64,000 nt of DNA from Paenibacillus_AR mesotrionivorans (lineage in GTDB: Bacteria; Bacillota; Bacilli; Paenibacillales; NBRC-103111), in the NCBI RefSeq assembly GCF_046098205.1, contig NZ_JBJURJ010000013.1, positions 1 to 64,000 of the forward strand, given 5' to 3'. Position 1 is the stretch's first letter. Every line of letters begins with the position of its first letter. The position numbers and the translations under genes are program-made. The notes under the pieces were generated by a model. It was given only the letters and a program-made list of their open reading frames with translations, was not told where the DNA came from and did no database searches. Shown piece after piece: positions 23,550 to 32,024 of the stretch.

Positions 23550-24053
23550 ATGGCACAGGCTACCTTTAAAGGAAATCCCCTTACTCTCGCAGGCAATACG
23601 GTGAAGGTGGGCGACAAAGCCCCTGATTTCACATTGAACAAGGATCTGGTTACTGAGGTTTCTCTCAAGGACTACACAGGCAAAATCAAGCTGATCAGCG
23701 TTGTCCCTTCCCTGGACACAGGAGTCTGCGACGCCCAAACCCGCCGCTTCAATGAAGAAGCCGTTAAGCTGGGTGATCAAGTGGTGGTCTTAACCGTTAG
23801 CGTGGACCTGCCCTTTGCCCAAGCCCGCTGGTGCGGTGCCGCAGGCATTGAGAATGTCATTACCCTCTCCGACTACAAGAAACACTCCTTCGGCAAAGCC
23901 TACGGCGTGCTGATCGAGGAATTCCACCTGCTCATGCGCTCCATCTTCGTGATCGACGCCAATGACACCGTACAATACGTGGAGTATCTTGGCGAAATGA
24001 CCGATCATCCCAACTATGAAGCAGCCGTGGAAGCCGTCCGTAAGCTCATCTAA
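23550..24053 (+). CDS. tpx: Thiol peroxidase (atypical 2-Cys peroxiredoxin)
   Basis: Reduces hydrogen peroxide and organic peroxides using thioredoxin. The 167-residue protein has the family signature SVVPSLDTGVCDAQTRRF with peroxidatic C60 and resolving C95 in QARWCGAAG. Length and spacing match Tpx of Bacillus. ACAGGAGG precedes ATG. The gene is divergent from the GltC-like regulator and ends in a clear terminator. Confidence 0.95.
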   Translation: MAQATFKGNPLTLAGNTVKVGDKAPDFTLNKDLVTEVSLKDYTGKIKLISVVPSLDTGVCDAQTRRFNEEAVKLGDQVVVLTVSVDLPFAQARWCGAAGIENVITLSDYKKHSFGKAYGVLIEEFHLLMRSIFVIDANDTVQYVEYLGEMTDHPNYEAAVEAVRKLI

Positions 24054-24100
24054 TCGTCCGGGCTTGGCCAACAGGACAAACCGGTTTTTAAGGACACAGA

Positions 24101-24137
24101 AAAACAGCGGGGGAATTTCAATTCTTCCGCTGTTTTT
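24101..24137 (+). terminator. Intrinsic terminator of tpx
   Basis: CAGCGGGGGAA and TTCTTCCGCTG form the stem, followed by TTTTTG; AAAA precedes it. Confidence 0.85.
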
Positions 24138-24155
24138 GTTGTGGAGCAGGCCGGC

Positions 24156-24322
24156 CTAGGCCGTGTTTGCAAACCCGCTTGAGGGCATCTTTCACCGCCT
24201 TTTCGTCCCTTGCATCGTTACTTCCGCTTGACGTACCCCCGGTACGCCTTCACGTAAGTGCCTTGCCTGGAACGAAAATTCGGCCAAATCTGCTCCCCTC
24301 GGAGTTTGCAAACACACCCTAG
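24156..24322 (-). repeat. 167-bp MITE-like element, copy B
   Basis: Inverted copy of the element at 20529-20696. Ends read CTAGGCCGTGTTTGCAAAC on the left and GTTTGCAAACACACCCTAG on the right, giving about 21-bp terminal inverted repeats with three mismatches. Both ends carry CTAG. It lies between the tpx terminator and the stop of the DUF1499-like gene and contains no ORF. Confidence 0.85.
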
Positions 24323-24336
24323 CAGCTGTATCCGCT

Positions 24337-24720
24337 TTATATTTTGTATGGAGCCAGCTTCCGGTCAAGCTCCCTGTAAATTTCCAGAATTATGCGATAA
24401 TTGGAGCCGAGATCTCCCATCGAACCACGCGAAGCGGAATAAATATCCACTGCTGATTTGCTGGGCCCCAGATCGAATACAGTCAGCGTAATGTCCTGTG
24501 TCCGGCCTGTAATGGTTCTGCGCTCCAATACAATCTCGCCCACATTGGGAACCTCATGGAGTAGCTTATACCCGTTCATTTTCTTTAGAGTCGATACGAC
24601 TTCATCCCATGCCTTGGCTTTCGGCAGCTTGTAGTGTTTGGTTTTCAAGGCCGGGTCCTTGGCCTTCTCTCCGGTCAGCTCATGACTGCGGATGATGCCG
24701 ATCAAGGTTCTCTTAAGCAA
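24337..24720 (-). CDS. DUF1499-like protein
   Basis: A 127-residue soluble protein. The C-terminal half (SAVDIYSASRGSMGDLGSNYR) resembles the DUF1499 signature, in which an Asp-x-x-Ser-x-Ser-Arg stretch is followed by D-L-G-x-N-x-R-I. The N-terminal half pairs a helix (AKAWDEVVSTLKKM) with strands, as in that family. There is no signal peptide. It starts with TTG; AAAGGGGG lies about nine bases upstream. DUF1499 has no assigned function. The match is by eye and partial. Confidence 0.65.
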   Translation of the reverse strand: MLKRTLIGIIRSHELTGEKAKDPALKTKHYKLPKAKAWDEVVSTLKKMNGYKLLHEVPNVGEIVLERRTITGRTQDITLTVFDLGPSKSAVDIYSASRGSMGDLGSNYRIILEIYRELDRKLAPYKI

Positions 24721-24842
24721 AACGCGAATCCCCCTTTTGGTAAATCGGAATGAAGCAAAATCCTCAAGTTCTGACCTTTCTATATTACCACTCTTTTGGG
24801 CACAGCAAAAGAGGTGATTGAAAATGCTTATGAAAACCTGTG

Positions 24843-25775
24843 TCAGGATATAGGTTCAATCCGGATTTCGCCCAGCAAGGCTCTCATATCGTTCAGATTG
24901 ACGCCGCCTGCCTCTTCCGTGAGGGCATTGGCCGCTCCCGTTGCCGCTGCCATACGGATGATTTCCTCCACTGGCGTTCTCCGGTAATATCCTGCACACA
25001 TAGCGCCGACAAAAGCATCCCCACAGCCTACTACATTCACTGCCTTCAGGACCGGAACATGTACCCGGAACAGCTGACCGTCTATTCCTACCACGGCACC
25101 GCGTTCGCCCAAGGTCGCCGCCACACAGGAAATCCCTTTGTCCGCAAGACGCTGGACCGCTTCATAAACATCCTCATCCGACTCGGCTTTCCGGCCAAGA
25201 ACGGCAGCCAGCTCATCCTCATTGGGCTTCACACAGGTGGGACGGGCTTCGATTCCAGCAAGCAAGGCCTCGCCGCTGGCATCCAGAATGGAGATGATCC
25301 CCTCATGATGGGCCATCTCAATAAAATCGGCATACAGCGTCACCGGGGTCCCCTCCGGCATACTGCCGCAAATCGCCAGCACCGAGGAGGAAGCCACCGA
25401 CGCCCGAACCTTATCCCGGATCGCCAAAACATCATCCGCCTCAATCTGGGGGCCACTCTCCAGAATCTCCGTGGTTTTTCCCGAAAAGCGGTCAATAATG
25501 TTGAGACTCACTCTGGACTCTCCGTCTATGCGCACAAAATCGTGAAGGAGCCCCCGTCTGGAAAGCTCCGTCTCAATAAATGATCCGTTAAACCCGGCTA
25601 CAAATCCTGTTGTCAGAACAGGGCAGCCCAAATCATGGGCCACCCGCGCTGCATTGATGCCTTTGCCGCCGGGAAAACACCGCATGTCAGGAACCCGGTT
25701 AACCATCCCGATCCGGAGATCTCCTACAAAGCAGGTTTTATCCATCGTGGCATTTAATGTTACTGTGGTAATCAT
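24843..25775 (-). CDS. PfkB-type sugar-phosphate kinase (1-phosphofructokinase/tagatose-6-phosphate kinase family)
   Basis: Ribokinase-fold kinase of 310 residues. It has the N-terminal substrate motif FPGGKGINAARVA and the C-terminal catalytic motif VVGCGDAFVGA with the base Asp; the usual GAGD reads GCGD. NATMDKT at the start is typical of FruK/LacC. It is the last gene of the galactose operon, nine bases after the DUF4380 gene. The Leloir pathway does not need this enzyme, so it may serve a second route (tagatose-6-phosphate or fructose-1-phosphate), or an unrecognised hexose phosphate. Confidence 0.85.
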   Translation of the reverse strand: MITTVTLNATMDKTCFVGDLRIGMVNRVPDMRCFPGGKGINAARVAHDLGCPVLTTGFVAGFNGSFIETELSRRGLLHDFVRIDGESRVSLNIIDRFSGKTTEILESGPQIEADDVLAIRDKVRASVASSSVLAICGSMPEGTPVTLYADFIEMAHHEGIISILDASGEALLAGIEARPTCVKPNEDELAAVLGRKAESDEDVYEAVQRLADKGISCVAATLGERGAVVGIDGQLFRVHVPVLKAVNVVGCGDAFVGAMCAGYYRRTPVEEIIRMAAATGAANALTEEAGGVNLNDMRALLGEIRIEPIS

Positions 25776-25783
25776 AGGATTGC

Positions 25784-26701
25784 CTAACCTTTAAGGAAAT
25801 GCTTCATTTCCCGGCTTAGCTGGGATTCCTCTTGAAGGGGAAGCTCTACTGTGCGGAAAAGATTCCAGGTTTCGGTATGAGCGGTTGTTTGACCGGGAGC
25901 AAGCTGCACCAGCGGGCCCAAGCTCTCCAATTCCAAGAAATGATCGTTTACATAGGCTTCGAACGAAACGCCGAAGTCAGGATATGCAGCTTCAGGCTGA
26001 TGCTTGTAATACTTCACAAACAGGTTGCCTTCATTATAATAAGCCGCCCAGCCGTTTTCATTGTTGGTACCAATCTTGAACGGAGTCGGGCCGTCCGCCT
26101 GGCGAAGCAGGATATAATCCTCCCCCCAGGTGACGCGCGGATCATTCATCCGGCTATATGGCCAGAGGGCAAGAATCCGATTGCCCAGCAGGCCGGTTTC
26201 CCGTTTAACCTGGGGAATGACCGCCGTGCCACCCTTGGCCATAACAGACAACGCCCATGGAGCCAATTCCACTGTCCATGCTCCGGTATTGGCAATCCGG
26301 TGATGGACTGTCACTTCCCCGCTGTCATCCATGGAAATTTCCATTTCCTTCTGCAGATGGTTCCACTTCTCAGCGGAAGGTGTCAATACCACTCCTGTTT
26401 CTGTCGCACGCCAGGCCACCGGCTCATTGTCCGGATAATAGCTGCGGGGATGAGCTTCCGGGCTGGTCCACAGACGGTGTCCGCCGTAAATAAACCAGGT
26501 ATCCTCAACACCCTCGTACTGCACCGGATTGGTGATGGCGCGCTCTGTGTCTTCCTTGAACAGATTCGCCTGCCCCTTAAAACCGTACCGGATAACGCGG
26601 GGGCCCAGGTCCACAGTCGCGACCACATCTACAATGCCGTTGGATATCTCAACGCAGTTGCCCCACCCGCCGTAAGTGATTGTCTTCACCGTAATTGCCA
26701 T
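25784..26701 (-). CDS. DUF4380 family protein (aldose-epimerase-like fold)
   Basis: A 305-residue protein of the DUF4380 type. It begins with the beta-rich opening seen in sugar mutarotases (GGWGNCVEISNGIVDVVATVDLGPRVIRYGF) and has YGGHRLWTSPEAHPRSYYPDN and ALSVMAKGGTAVIPQ, the conserved family stretches. A carbohydrate-binding or mutarotase role is plausible because it sits between galT and a sugar kinase, where galM is often found. AAGGAG precedes ATG by ten bases. Catalysis is not shown, and the usual GalM His/Glu pair could not be assigned with confidence. Confidence 0.8.
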   Translation of the reverse strand: MAITVKTITYGGWGNCVEISNGIVDVVATVDLGPRVIRYGFKGQANLFKEDTERAITNPVQYEGVEDTWFIYGGHRLWTSPEAHPRSYYPDNEPVAWRATETGVVLTPSAEKWNHLQKEMEISMDDSGEVTVHHRIANTGAWTVELAPWALSVMAKGGTAVIPQVKRETGLLGNRILALWPYSRMNDPRVTWGEDYILLRQADGPTPFKIGTNNENGWAAYYNEGNLFVKYYKHQPEAAYPDFGVSFEAYVNDHFLELESLGPLVQLAPGQTTAHTETWNLFRTVELPLQEESQLSREMKHFLKG

Positions 26702-26733
26702 GTTTATCGTGTCTCCTTTTAAGCGAAAGAGAA

Positions 26734-28290
26734 TTACACCCTGCGAAAGCCCATATGCTCCATAAACCGGTCATAAGCGGCCATTCCCGCTTCCGTACGC
26801 TTGTATACACCGGCATCAGCCAGCACCGCGGCGAACTTCAGTCCCACCTCACGCTGCATAGCGGCCGTTGCTTCCTGCTCGTTCAGAGAGGAGCCGTAAC
26901 GGGTGATCAGCTCACCGATCCACTCGGCATGTTTCGACAATGGATGCTCATTCTTATTCCATTCGCCATCGGCACCCCATTCTCCTTTTAAAATTCCAGC
27001 AATTTCATCAAGCTCTTGAAGCAGCCGTCCCGGAAGCACGGCAAGCCCCATCACCTCGATCAGGCCGATGTTCTCCTTCTTGATGTGGTGCAGGTTGGCA
27101 TGGGGGTGGAAAATACCCATAGGATGCTCCTCGGAGGTCCGGTTGTTGCGGAGCACCAGGTCCAGCTCGAATTCTCCGTCACTGTTGCGGCGGGCAATAG
27201 GCGTGATGGTGTTATGGGGCACAGGCGCCTTGTTCTCTCCCGCGGATTCCGCGAAAATTCCTGCCGCCGCATCCGTATAGCACCGCCAGGTATCCAGCAA
27301 GGAACTGGCCAGTTCCACCAGCTGCTCCTTGTTTTTACCGGAAATGCGGACCACGGACATAGGCCACTTGACGCGTCCGATTTTGACACCGGGATAAGCT
27401 TCCGCTTGGTAGGTTTGCTCCACAGGAGCTTTTTCCATAGGGAAGATGTGCCTTCCGCCCTGGAAGTGGTCATGGCTTAGGATCGAGCCGCCCACAATGG
27501 GCAGATCTGCATTGGAGCCGATAAAATAATGGCCAAATTGGCCGATGAAGTCCAGAAGCCGCACGAAGGTCCGCTCCGAGATCTGCATGGGCGTATGCTC
27601 GGCGTTGAAAATGATGCAGTGCTCATTGTAGTACACATAGGGCGAATATTGGAAATACCAGGGGTTGCCCTCCAGCTTCAGCGGGATCACCCGATGGTTC
27701 TGGCGTGCAGGGTGGTTCAACCGCCCGGCATACCCTACATTCTCCACACAAAGCAGACACTTGGGGTATTTGCTCTGGGGAAGTGCCCGCTCGGCGGCAA
27801 TTTCCTTGGGGTCCTTCTCCGGTTTGGAGAGGTTGATGGTTATCTCCAGATCACCGTATTCCGTCGGCGCAGGCCAATAGCCGTTTTTGCGGATGCGGTC
27901 CATACGGATGTAGTTGGAATCGATGGACAGCTTGTAGAAGCGGTCCGTCGCCTCCTCCACCGAACGGCTGCCGGCGGTTTCCCAGAACTCCCGGGCCACC
28001 TCGGATTGGCGGGGCATCAGCAGGCCCATAATCCGGGCATCCAGCAGATCCCGGTACCCGGTTGTATTGTCCGGCAGAATCCCCTTGTCTGCGGCATAGT
28101 CCAGAATCCGGCCAAGAATAGCCGGGCTCTCCTCCCGCACCTCAGACAGCGGCCCCTCATAGGGCTCCGCCACCTGAAGCAGATCCAAAAGGCCGTTGAC
28201 GGCAACAATATCGTCGCCTTCACCCAGCATGCCGTTTTCAACTCCAAAACGGACCAATAACGCGATATCCTGCGCAATGTTGTAGGACAT
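26734..28290 (-). CDS. galT: UDP-glucose--hexose-1-phosphate uridylyltransferase (Firmicute type)
   Basis: Leloir enzyme that exchanges UMP between UDP-glucose and galactose-1-phosphate. The 518-residue length and sequence fit the long GalT family of Bacillota. Visible landmarks are CLLCVENVGYAGRLNHPARQ and SHDHFQGGRHIFPM, the latter holding the active-site histidines, plus IFHPHANLHHIKKENIGLIEVMG. ATG at 28290 has AAGGAG eight bases upstream; a longer reading into galE was rejected. It follows galE by 13 bases and precedes the DUF4380 gene. Confidence 0.93.
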   Translation of the reverse strand: MSYNIAQDIALLVRFGVENGMLGEGDDIVAVNGLLDLLQVAEPYEGPLSEVREESPAILGRILDYAADKGILPDNTTGYRDLLDARIMGLLMPRQSEVAREFWETAGSRSVEEATDRFYKLSIDSNYIRMDRIRKNGYWPAPTEYGDLEITINLSKPEKDPKEIAAERALPQSKYPKCLLCVENVGYAGRLNHPARQNHRVIPLKLEGNPWYFQYSPYVYYNEHCIIFNAEHTPMQISERTFVRLLDFIGQFGHYFIGSNADLPIVGGSILSHDHFQGGRHIFPMEKAPVEQTYQAEAYPGVKIGRVKWPMSVVRISGKNKEQLVELASSLLDTWRCYTDAAAGIFAESAGENKAPVPHNTITPIARRNSDGEFELDLVLRNNRTSEEHPMGIFHPHANLHHIKKENIGLIEVMGLAVLPGRLLQELDEIAGILKGEWGADGEWNKNEHPLSKHAEWIGELITRYGSSLNEQEATAAMQREVGLKFAAVLADAGVYKRTEAGMAAYDRFMEHMGFRRV

Positions 28291-28303
28291 GGATGCTCTC
28301 TCC

Positions 28304-29290
28304 TTATTTAGCGTATCCGTTCGGATGGGCTTCATGCCATTTCCATGCGGTTCCGATGATGTATTCCAGATTATCGAACTTCGGTGTCCAACCCAGCACA
28401 TCCTTGGCCTTTTGGGAGGAGGCGATCAGCACTGCAGGATCTCCCGCGCGGCGGCCCTCCACCTTCACGGGAATGGGGTGTCCGGTTGCCTTGCGTGCTG
28501 CCTCAATTACGGCGCTAACGGAATAACCGGTGCCGCTGCCCAGGTTGAACACATTGCTTTCGCCGCCGTTGCGCAGGTAATTAACAGCCTTCAGATGGGC
28601 ATCCGCCAGGTCTGTGACATGCAGGTAATCCCGGATGCAAGTGCCGTCCTCTGTCGGATAGTCATCGCCATAAACAGAGATGAACGGCCGTTTTCCCAAT
28701 GGGACCTCGAGAATCAGCGGGATCAGGTGGGTTTCAGGATTGTGGTCTTCCCCGATTTTGCCGCTTTCATGAGCGCCGCAGGCGTTGAAGTAACGCAGGG
28801 ACACATATTTTACATTATGGGCGATATCGAACCATTTCATCATTTTTTCCATCGCCAGCTTGGTTTCACCGTAGGTATTCGTGGGGAAGGTGCGGTCGGA
28901 TTCCAGAATCGGCACATTCTCCGGCTCGCCGTAAGTGGCTGCGGTGGAGGAGAAGACAATTTTGCTGACACCGTATTCGTTCATTTTTTCCAAAAGGCAA
29001 AGAGTTCCGTACACGTTGTTGTGATAGTATTTGGCCGGGGCCTTCATGCTCTCGCCCACCAGGGAGTTAGCGGCAAAGTGAACCACAGCGTCGATGGTGT
29101 TTTCCTTAAATACCGTATCCAAAAAATCCTTGTCCCGGATATCGCCTACATACAGCTTGCCGCCCAGCACAGCGTCCTTATGCCCTTGGTACAAATTATC
29201 GACAATGACTACCTCTTCGCCTGCAGTGATCAATTCTGCCACTGTATGGGAACCGATATAGCCGGCTCCTCCCGTTACCAATACTGCCAT
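28304..29290 (-). CDS. galE: UDP-glucose 4-epimerase
   Basis: Interconverts UDP-galactose and UDP-glucose. The 328-residue protein is an extended short-chain dehydrogenase with the NAD motif VTGGAGYIGSHT at the N-terminus, the catalytic Ser in FSSTAATYG, YxxxK in YGETKLAME, and RYFNACGA. AAAAGGAG lies before ATG. It is the third gene of the operon; a hairpin TTTCCGGGGG-CT-CCCCCGAAAG (29343-29364) sits in the 117-base gap after galK and may adjust relative expression. Confidence 0.95.
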   Translation of the reverse strand: MAVLVTGGAGYIGSHTVAELITAGEEVVIVDNLYQGHKDAVLGGKLYVGDIRDKDFLDTVFKENTIDAVVHFAANSLVGESMKAPAKYYHNNVYGTLCLLEKMNEYGVSKIVFSSTAATYGEPENVPILESDRTFPTNTYGETKLAMEKMMKWFDIAHNVKYVSLRYFNACGAHESGKIGEDHNPETHLIPLILEVPLGKRPFISVYGDDYPTEDGTCIRDYLHVTDLADAHLKAVNYLRNGGESNVFNLGSGTGYSVSAVIEAARKATGHPIPVKVEGRRAGDPAVLIASSQKAKDVLGWTPKFDNLEYIIGTAWKWHEAHPNGYAK

Positions 29291-29407
29291 GTGGATACAC
29301 TCCTTTTTTTCTATATAAATGGGTTGTACTTGCCATGAATGTTTTTCCGGGGGCTCCCCCGAAAGTAATCGGATTAAGCTTCAGAGCTTCGCTTCACTTT
29401 TGGGGGA

Positions 29408-30586
29408 CTAGTTTTGGGGGAAATACTCGCTTGCGCCGTCCCCGATATCTGCTACGTAGAAATCCGCCTTGTAGTCGGTCCGTTCGCCATAGGCCTTGCC
29501 GACCTTCTCGATGAACTCCTCCACCTTATCCTCACGGACCAGGGAAACCGTACAGCCGCCGAAGCCTGCACCTGTCATCCGGGAGCCCAGCACACCTTCA
29601 ATCTTGAGTGCTTCCTCCACCATAACATCCAGCTCCTTGCAGGTCACCTCATACAGCTCCCGCAGGGAAATGCCGGATGCAGTCATAAGCTCGCCGAAAC
29701 GGACCAGATTATTCGCCTTCAATGCTTCCACGGATTTCAGCACCCGGTCGATTTCCTCCACGACGTGGCGGGCACGCATCAGCACAATCACATCCTTGAT
29801 CAGATGGGCATTGGCTTCGAATTGCTCCAGGGTAAGCTCACCCAGCAGCTTCAGGTCGGGGAAAGCAGCCTGCAGGTCGATTACCGCCTGTTCACATTGG
29901 GCCCGGCGGGTATTGTATTCGGAGTCTACCAGCCCGCGGCGCTTGTTGGTATTACCGACGACAATTTTGTAGCCCTTGGCCTGGAAAGGCACCAGCTGAT
30001 ATTCCAGCGTGCTGCACATCAGAAGCACCGCATGATCCTTCTTGCCGTTAGCGATGACGAATTGGTCCATAATGCCGCATTGGACACCCATAAATTGATT
30101 TTCTGCTTCTTGGGCTGCCAAAGCCAGCTGTACCCGGTCAATAGGATGTCCTTCCATGGTCATAAAGCCGATAGCGGTTGCCAAATGGATGGACGCGGAG
30201 GAGGAAAGTCCTGCCCCGTTGGGGATTTCGCCATGGTACAGCACGTCGTAGCCGCCGAAGGTGAAGCCCCGCTTGGCCAGATGAACCAGAATGGACTTGG
30301 GATAATTGCCCCAGTCATGGGCTTCTTCATAAACCGCGTCCTTCAGCTTAAAATCCACCTGCAGCTCAAAGTTGGTGGAGGCCAGACGAATAACATCGTC
30401 CTCCCGCTTGCGGATCAGCATGAAGGTGCCGAAGGTCAGGGCAGCCGGAAAAACGTAGCCGCCGTTGTAGTCTGTATGCTCGCCGATCAGGTTAACCCGG
30501 CCGGGGGCGAAGAACACCCGGATATCTGCCGCGCTGCCGCCGTGCAGCTCCACAAAACGCTGCTTCAATTGCTCCACATTTGCCAT
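29408..30586 (-). CDS. galK: Galactokinase
   Basis: Phosphorylates galactose at C1. The 392-residue GHMP kinase has the galactokinase signature GRVNLIGEHTDYNGGYVFP near residue 30, the ATP loop GEIPNGAGLSSSASI, and the C-terminal GSRMTGAGFGGCTVSLV. It begins 18 bases after the ROK regulator gene in the same direction, so the regulator and the pathway share a transcript. AAAGGATG precedes ATG. Confidence 0.95.
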   Translation of the reverse strand: MANVEQLKQRFVELHGGSAADIRVFFAPGRVNLIGEHTDYNGGYVFPAALTFGTFMLIRKREDDVIRLASTNFELQVDFKLKDAVYEEAHDWGNYPKSILVHLAKRGFTFGGYDVLYHGEIPNGAGLSSSASIHLATAIGFMTMEGHPIDRVQLALAAQEAENQFMGVQCGIMDQFVIANGKKDHAVLLMCSTLEYQLVPFQAKGYKIVVGNTNKRRGLVDSEYNTRRAQCEQAVIDLQAAFPDLKLLGELTLEQFEANAHLIKDVIVLMRARHVVEEIDRVLKSVEALKANNLVRFGELMTASGISLRELYEVTCKELDVMVEEALKIEGVLGSRMTGAGFGGCTVSLVREDKVEEFIEKVGKAYGERTDYKADFYVADIGDGASEYFPQN

Positions 30587-30604
30587 GGATGATCATCCTT
30601 TTTA

Positions 30605-31834
30605 TTAAGTATTGTATTGATTGGGATTGCTGAAAACACTGCGCAGGATCAGGGTGGCGGCGCCGATAATGCCGCAATCGTCCCCCAGCCCGGCTGGCCC
30701 GATATAGATATGCTCGATATTATGCTGCATGGACCGGTTGGCCACTTCCTCCCTGATACCTTGGAAAATAAAGTCCCCGCCGTTGGCAACGCCGCCGCCG
30801 ATCAGCACCATCTCGGGGTTCAGCAGATTGATAACCAGGGACAGTGCACCGCCGATATGCCGGCCCGCCTGATCCAGCAAACCGATGGAGAACTCATCAC
30901 CCTGCAAGGCTGCCTGGTGAATCAGTTCGCCTGTAATGACATCAGGCTCACCGTTACTGAGCTGTGCCAGCAGCGGCGCCATCCCTCTGTGCACGGCCGT
31001 CCGGGCGATGTCCTCCAGAGCGGGACCGGAAGCAGCGGTGGATAGGCAGTCCGTTTTGCCGCAGAAACAGGGCTTTTCCTGGTGGCTGGCGATGCGGATA
31101 TGACCGATCTCCCCTGCCCCGAAGTGGGCCCCCTTCAGGAGCTCGCCGTTGAGATAGATGCCGGACCCGATACCTGTTCCGATATTCAGGAAGAAAAAGT
31201 TAGAGACGGACTGGGCCTTGCCAAACCACTTCTCACCCAAAGCCATGGCACGCGCATCATTATCGATGGAGACGGGAAGCCCGAACTGCTCGCTGAACAG
31301 CTGGGCGACCTCGACATTCTTCCATTGAAAGGCCGGGGCAAAAAGTGAAATCCCCCGGTCGGGATCCACCAGCCCGTGGATGCCCATACCGATGCCGAGA
31401 ATCCGTTCGGCGGCTATTTCCGAAGCATCCAGCACGTTACGGATAGCTTGCCCGATGATGCCCATAATCTCTTCCGGCTCGGATGCTCCTCCAAAAGGAA
31501 GCGTGCTTTTGCAGCGGATATGACCTTCCAAATCCGTAATGCCTACAGCGACATCGGTGGTTCCCATATCCACACCGACCACATAATACGCCTCGGGGTT
31601 CAGCTCCAGCAGGAGCGGCTTCCGCCCGCCGCTGGACACGCCGATCCCGGTTTCCCTCACCAGTCCCAGCTCCATCAGCCCTGCAGTATTGCTGGATACA
31701 GTGGCGGGGTTAAGCCCTGTAATCTTGGAGATTTCCGCACGGGAGATCGGCCCCTTGGTACGGACAATCTGGAGAATGGTCGAGGTATTCATGTCCTTGA
31801 TCAGACTTTTGTTGGCGGTATTAAATGTTTCCAT
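30605..31834 (-). CDS. ROK family transcriptional repressor (NagC/XylR type)
   Basis: A 409-residue regulator: N-terminal winged helix (residues 15-75, GPISRAEISKITGLNPATVSSNTAGLMELGL) and a ROK sugar-kinase-like domain with the phosphate loop VGVDMGTTDVAVGI and the zinc motif GEIGHIRI...CFCGKTDCLS. It binds sugar rather than phosphorylating it in known relatives. It is the first gene of the galactose operon and divergent from xylB. Inverted repeats of similar design lie on both sides (31848-31866 and 31956-31976), so it probably represses both units and itself. ATG at 31834 was preferred to a GTG two codons upstream. Confidence 0.9.
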   Translation of the reverse strand: METFNTANKSLIKDMNTSTILQIVRTKGPISRAEISKITGLNPATVSSNTAGLMELGLVRETGIGVSSGGRKPLLLELNPEAYYVVGVDMGTTDVAVGITDLEGHIRCKSTLPFGGASEPEEIMGIIGQAIRNVLDASEIAAERILGIGMGIHGLVDPDRGISLFAPAFQWKNVEVAQLFSEQFGLPVSIDNDARAMALGEKWFGKAQSVSNFFFLNIGTGIGSGIYLNGELLKGAHFGAGEIGHIRIASHQEKPCFCGKTDCLSTAASGPALEDIARTAVHRGMAPLLAQLSNGEPDVITGELIHQAALQGDEFSIGLLDQAGRHIGGALSLVINLLNPEMVLIGGGVANGGDFIFQGIREEVANRSMQHNIEHIYIGPAGLGDDCGIIGAATLILRSVFSNPNQYNT

Positions 31835-31847
31835 AGACACCTACTTT

Positions 31848-31866
31848 CTTTATTGACTAAATAAAG
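31848..31866. promoter_or_regulatory. Candidate ROK operator in the galactose operon leader
   Basis: CTTTATT-GACTA-AATAAAG is a perfect 7-bp inverted repeat with a 5-base spacer, 13 bases before the ROK gene start. A minus-strand -10 TATAAT at 31901-31906 would start transcription near 31895, so the dyad lies within the leader and could block elongation. Confidence 0.6.
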
Positions 31867-31955
31867 TATCTGTTGAATCCATTTTAGCAGTCTGGCCGGG
31901 ATTATACAATAGGTTTTGTGAGGCGCTCTCAAAAAAGTTTTCCGCTAAAAATCTA

Positions 31956-31986
31956 AGTTTATTCATTTAACAAACTATGTTATAAT
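31956..31986 (+). promoter_or_regulatory. xylB promoter with overlapping XylR-like operator
   Basis: TTTATT (31958-31963), a 17-base spacer and TATAAT (31981-31986) preceded by TGT form an extended -10 promoter. AGTTTATT-CATTT-AACAAACT (31956-31976) is a near-perfect dyad covering the -35 and spacer. It resembles the Bacillus XylR operator half-sites AGTTTGTT/AACAAACT. Confidence 0.7.
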
Positions 31987-32024
31987 GAAGCTCAAATCAT
32001 CACTTTTACAAGGAGCACGATACG

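Noticed and set aside
24786..24816. Hairpin CTCTTTTG...CAAAAGAG after the PfkB-type gene as a terminator
   Set aside because: The stem is good, but no T-tract follows on either strand, so termination cannot be claimed.
31914..31936. Catabolite-response (cre) site upstream of xylB
   Set aside because: TGAGGCGCTCTCA is a palindrome of cre-like look but is one base short of the consensus spacing around the central CG.
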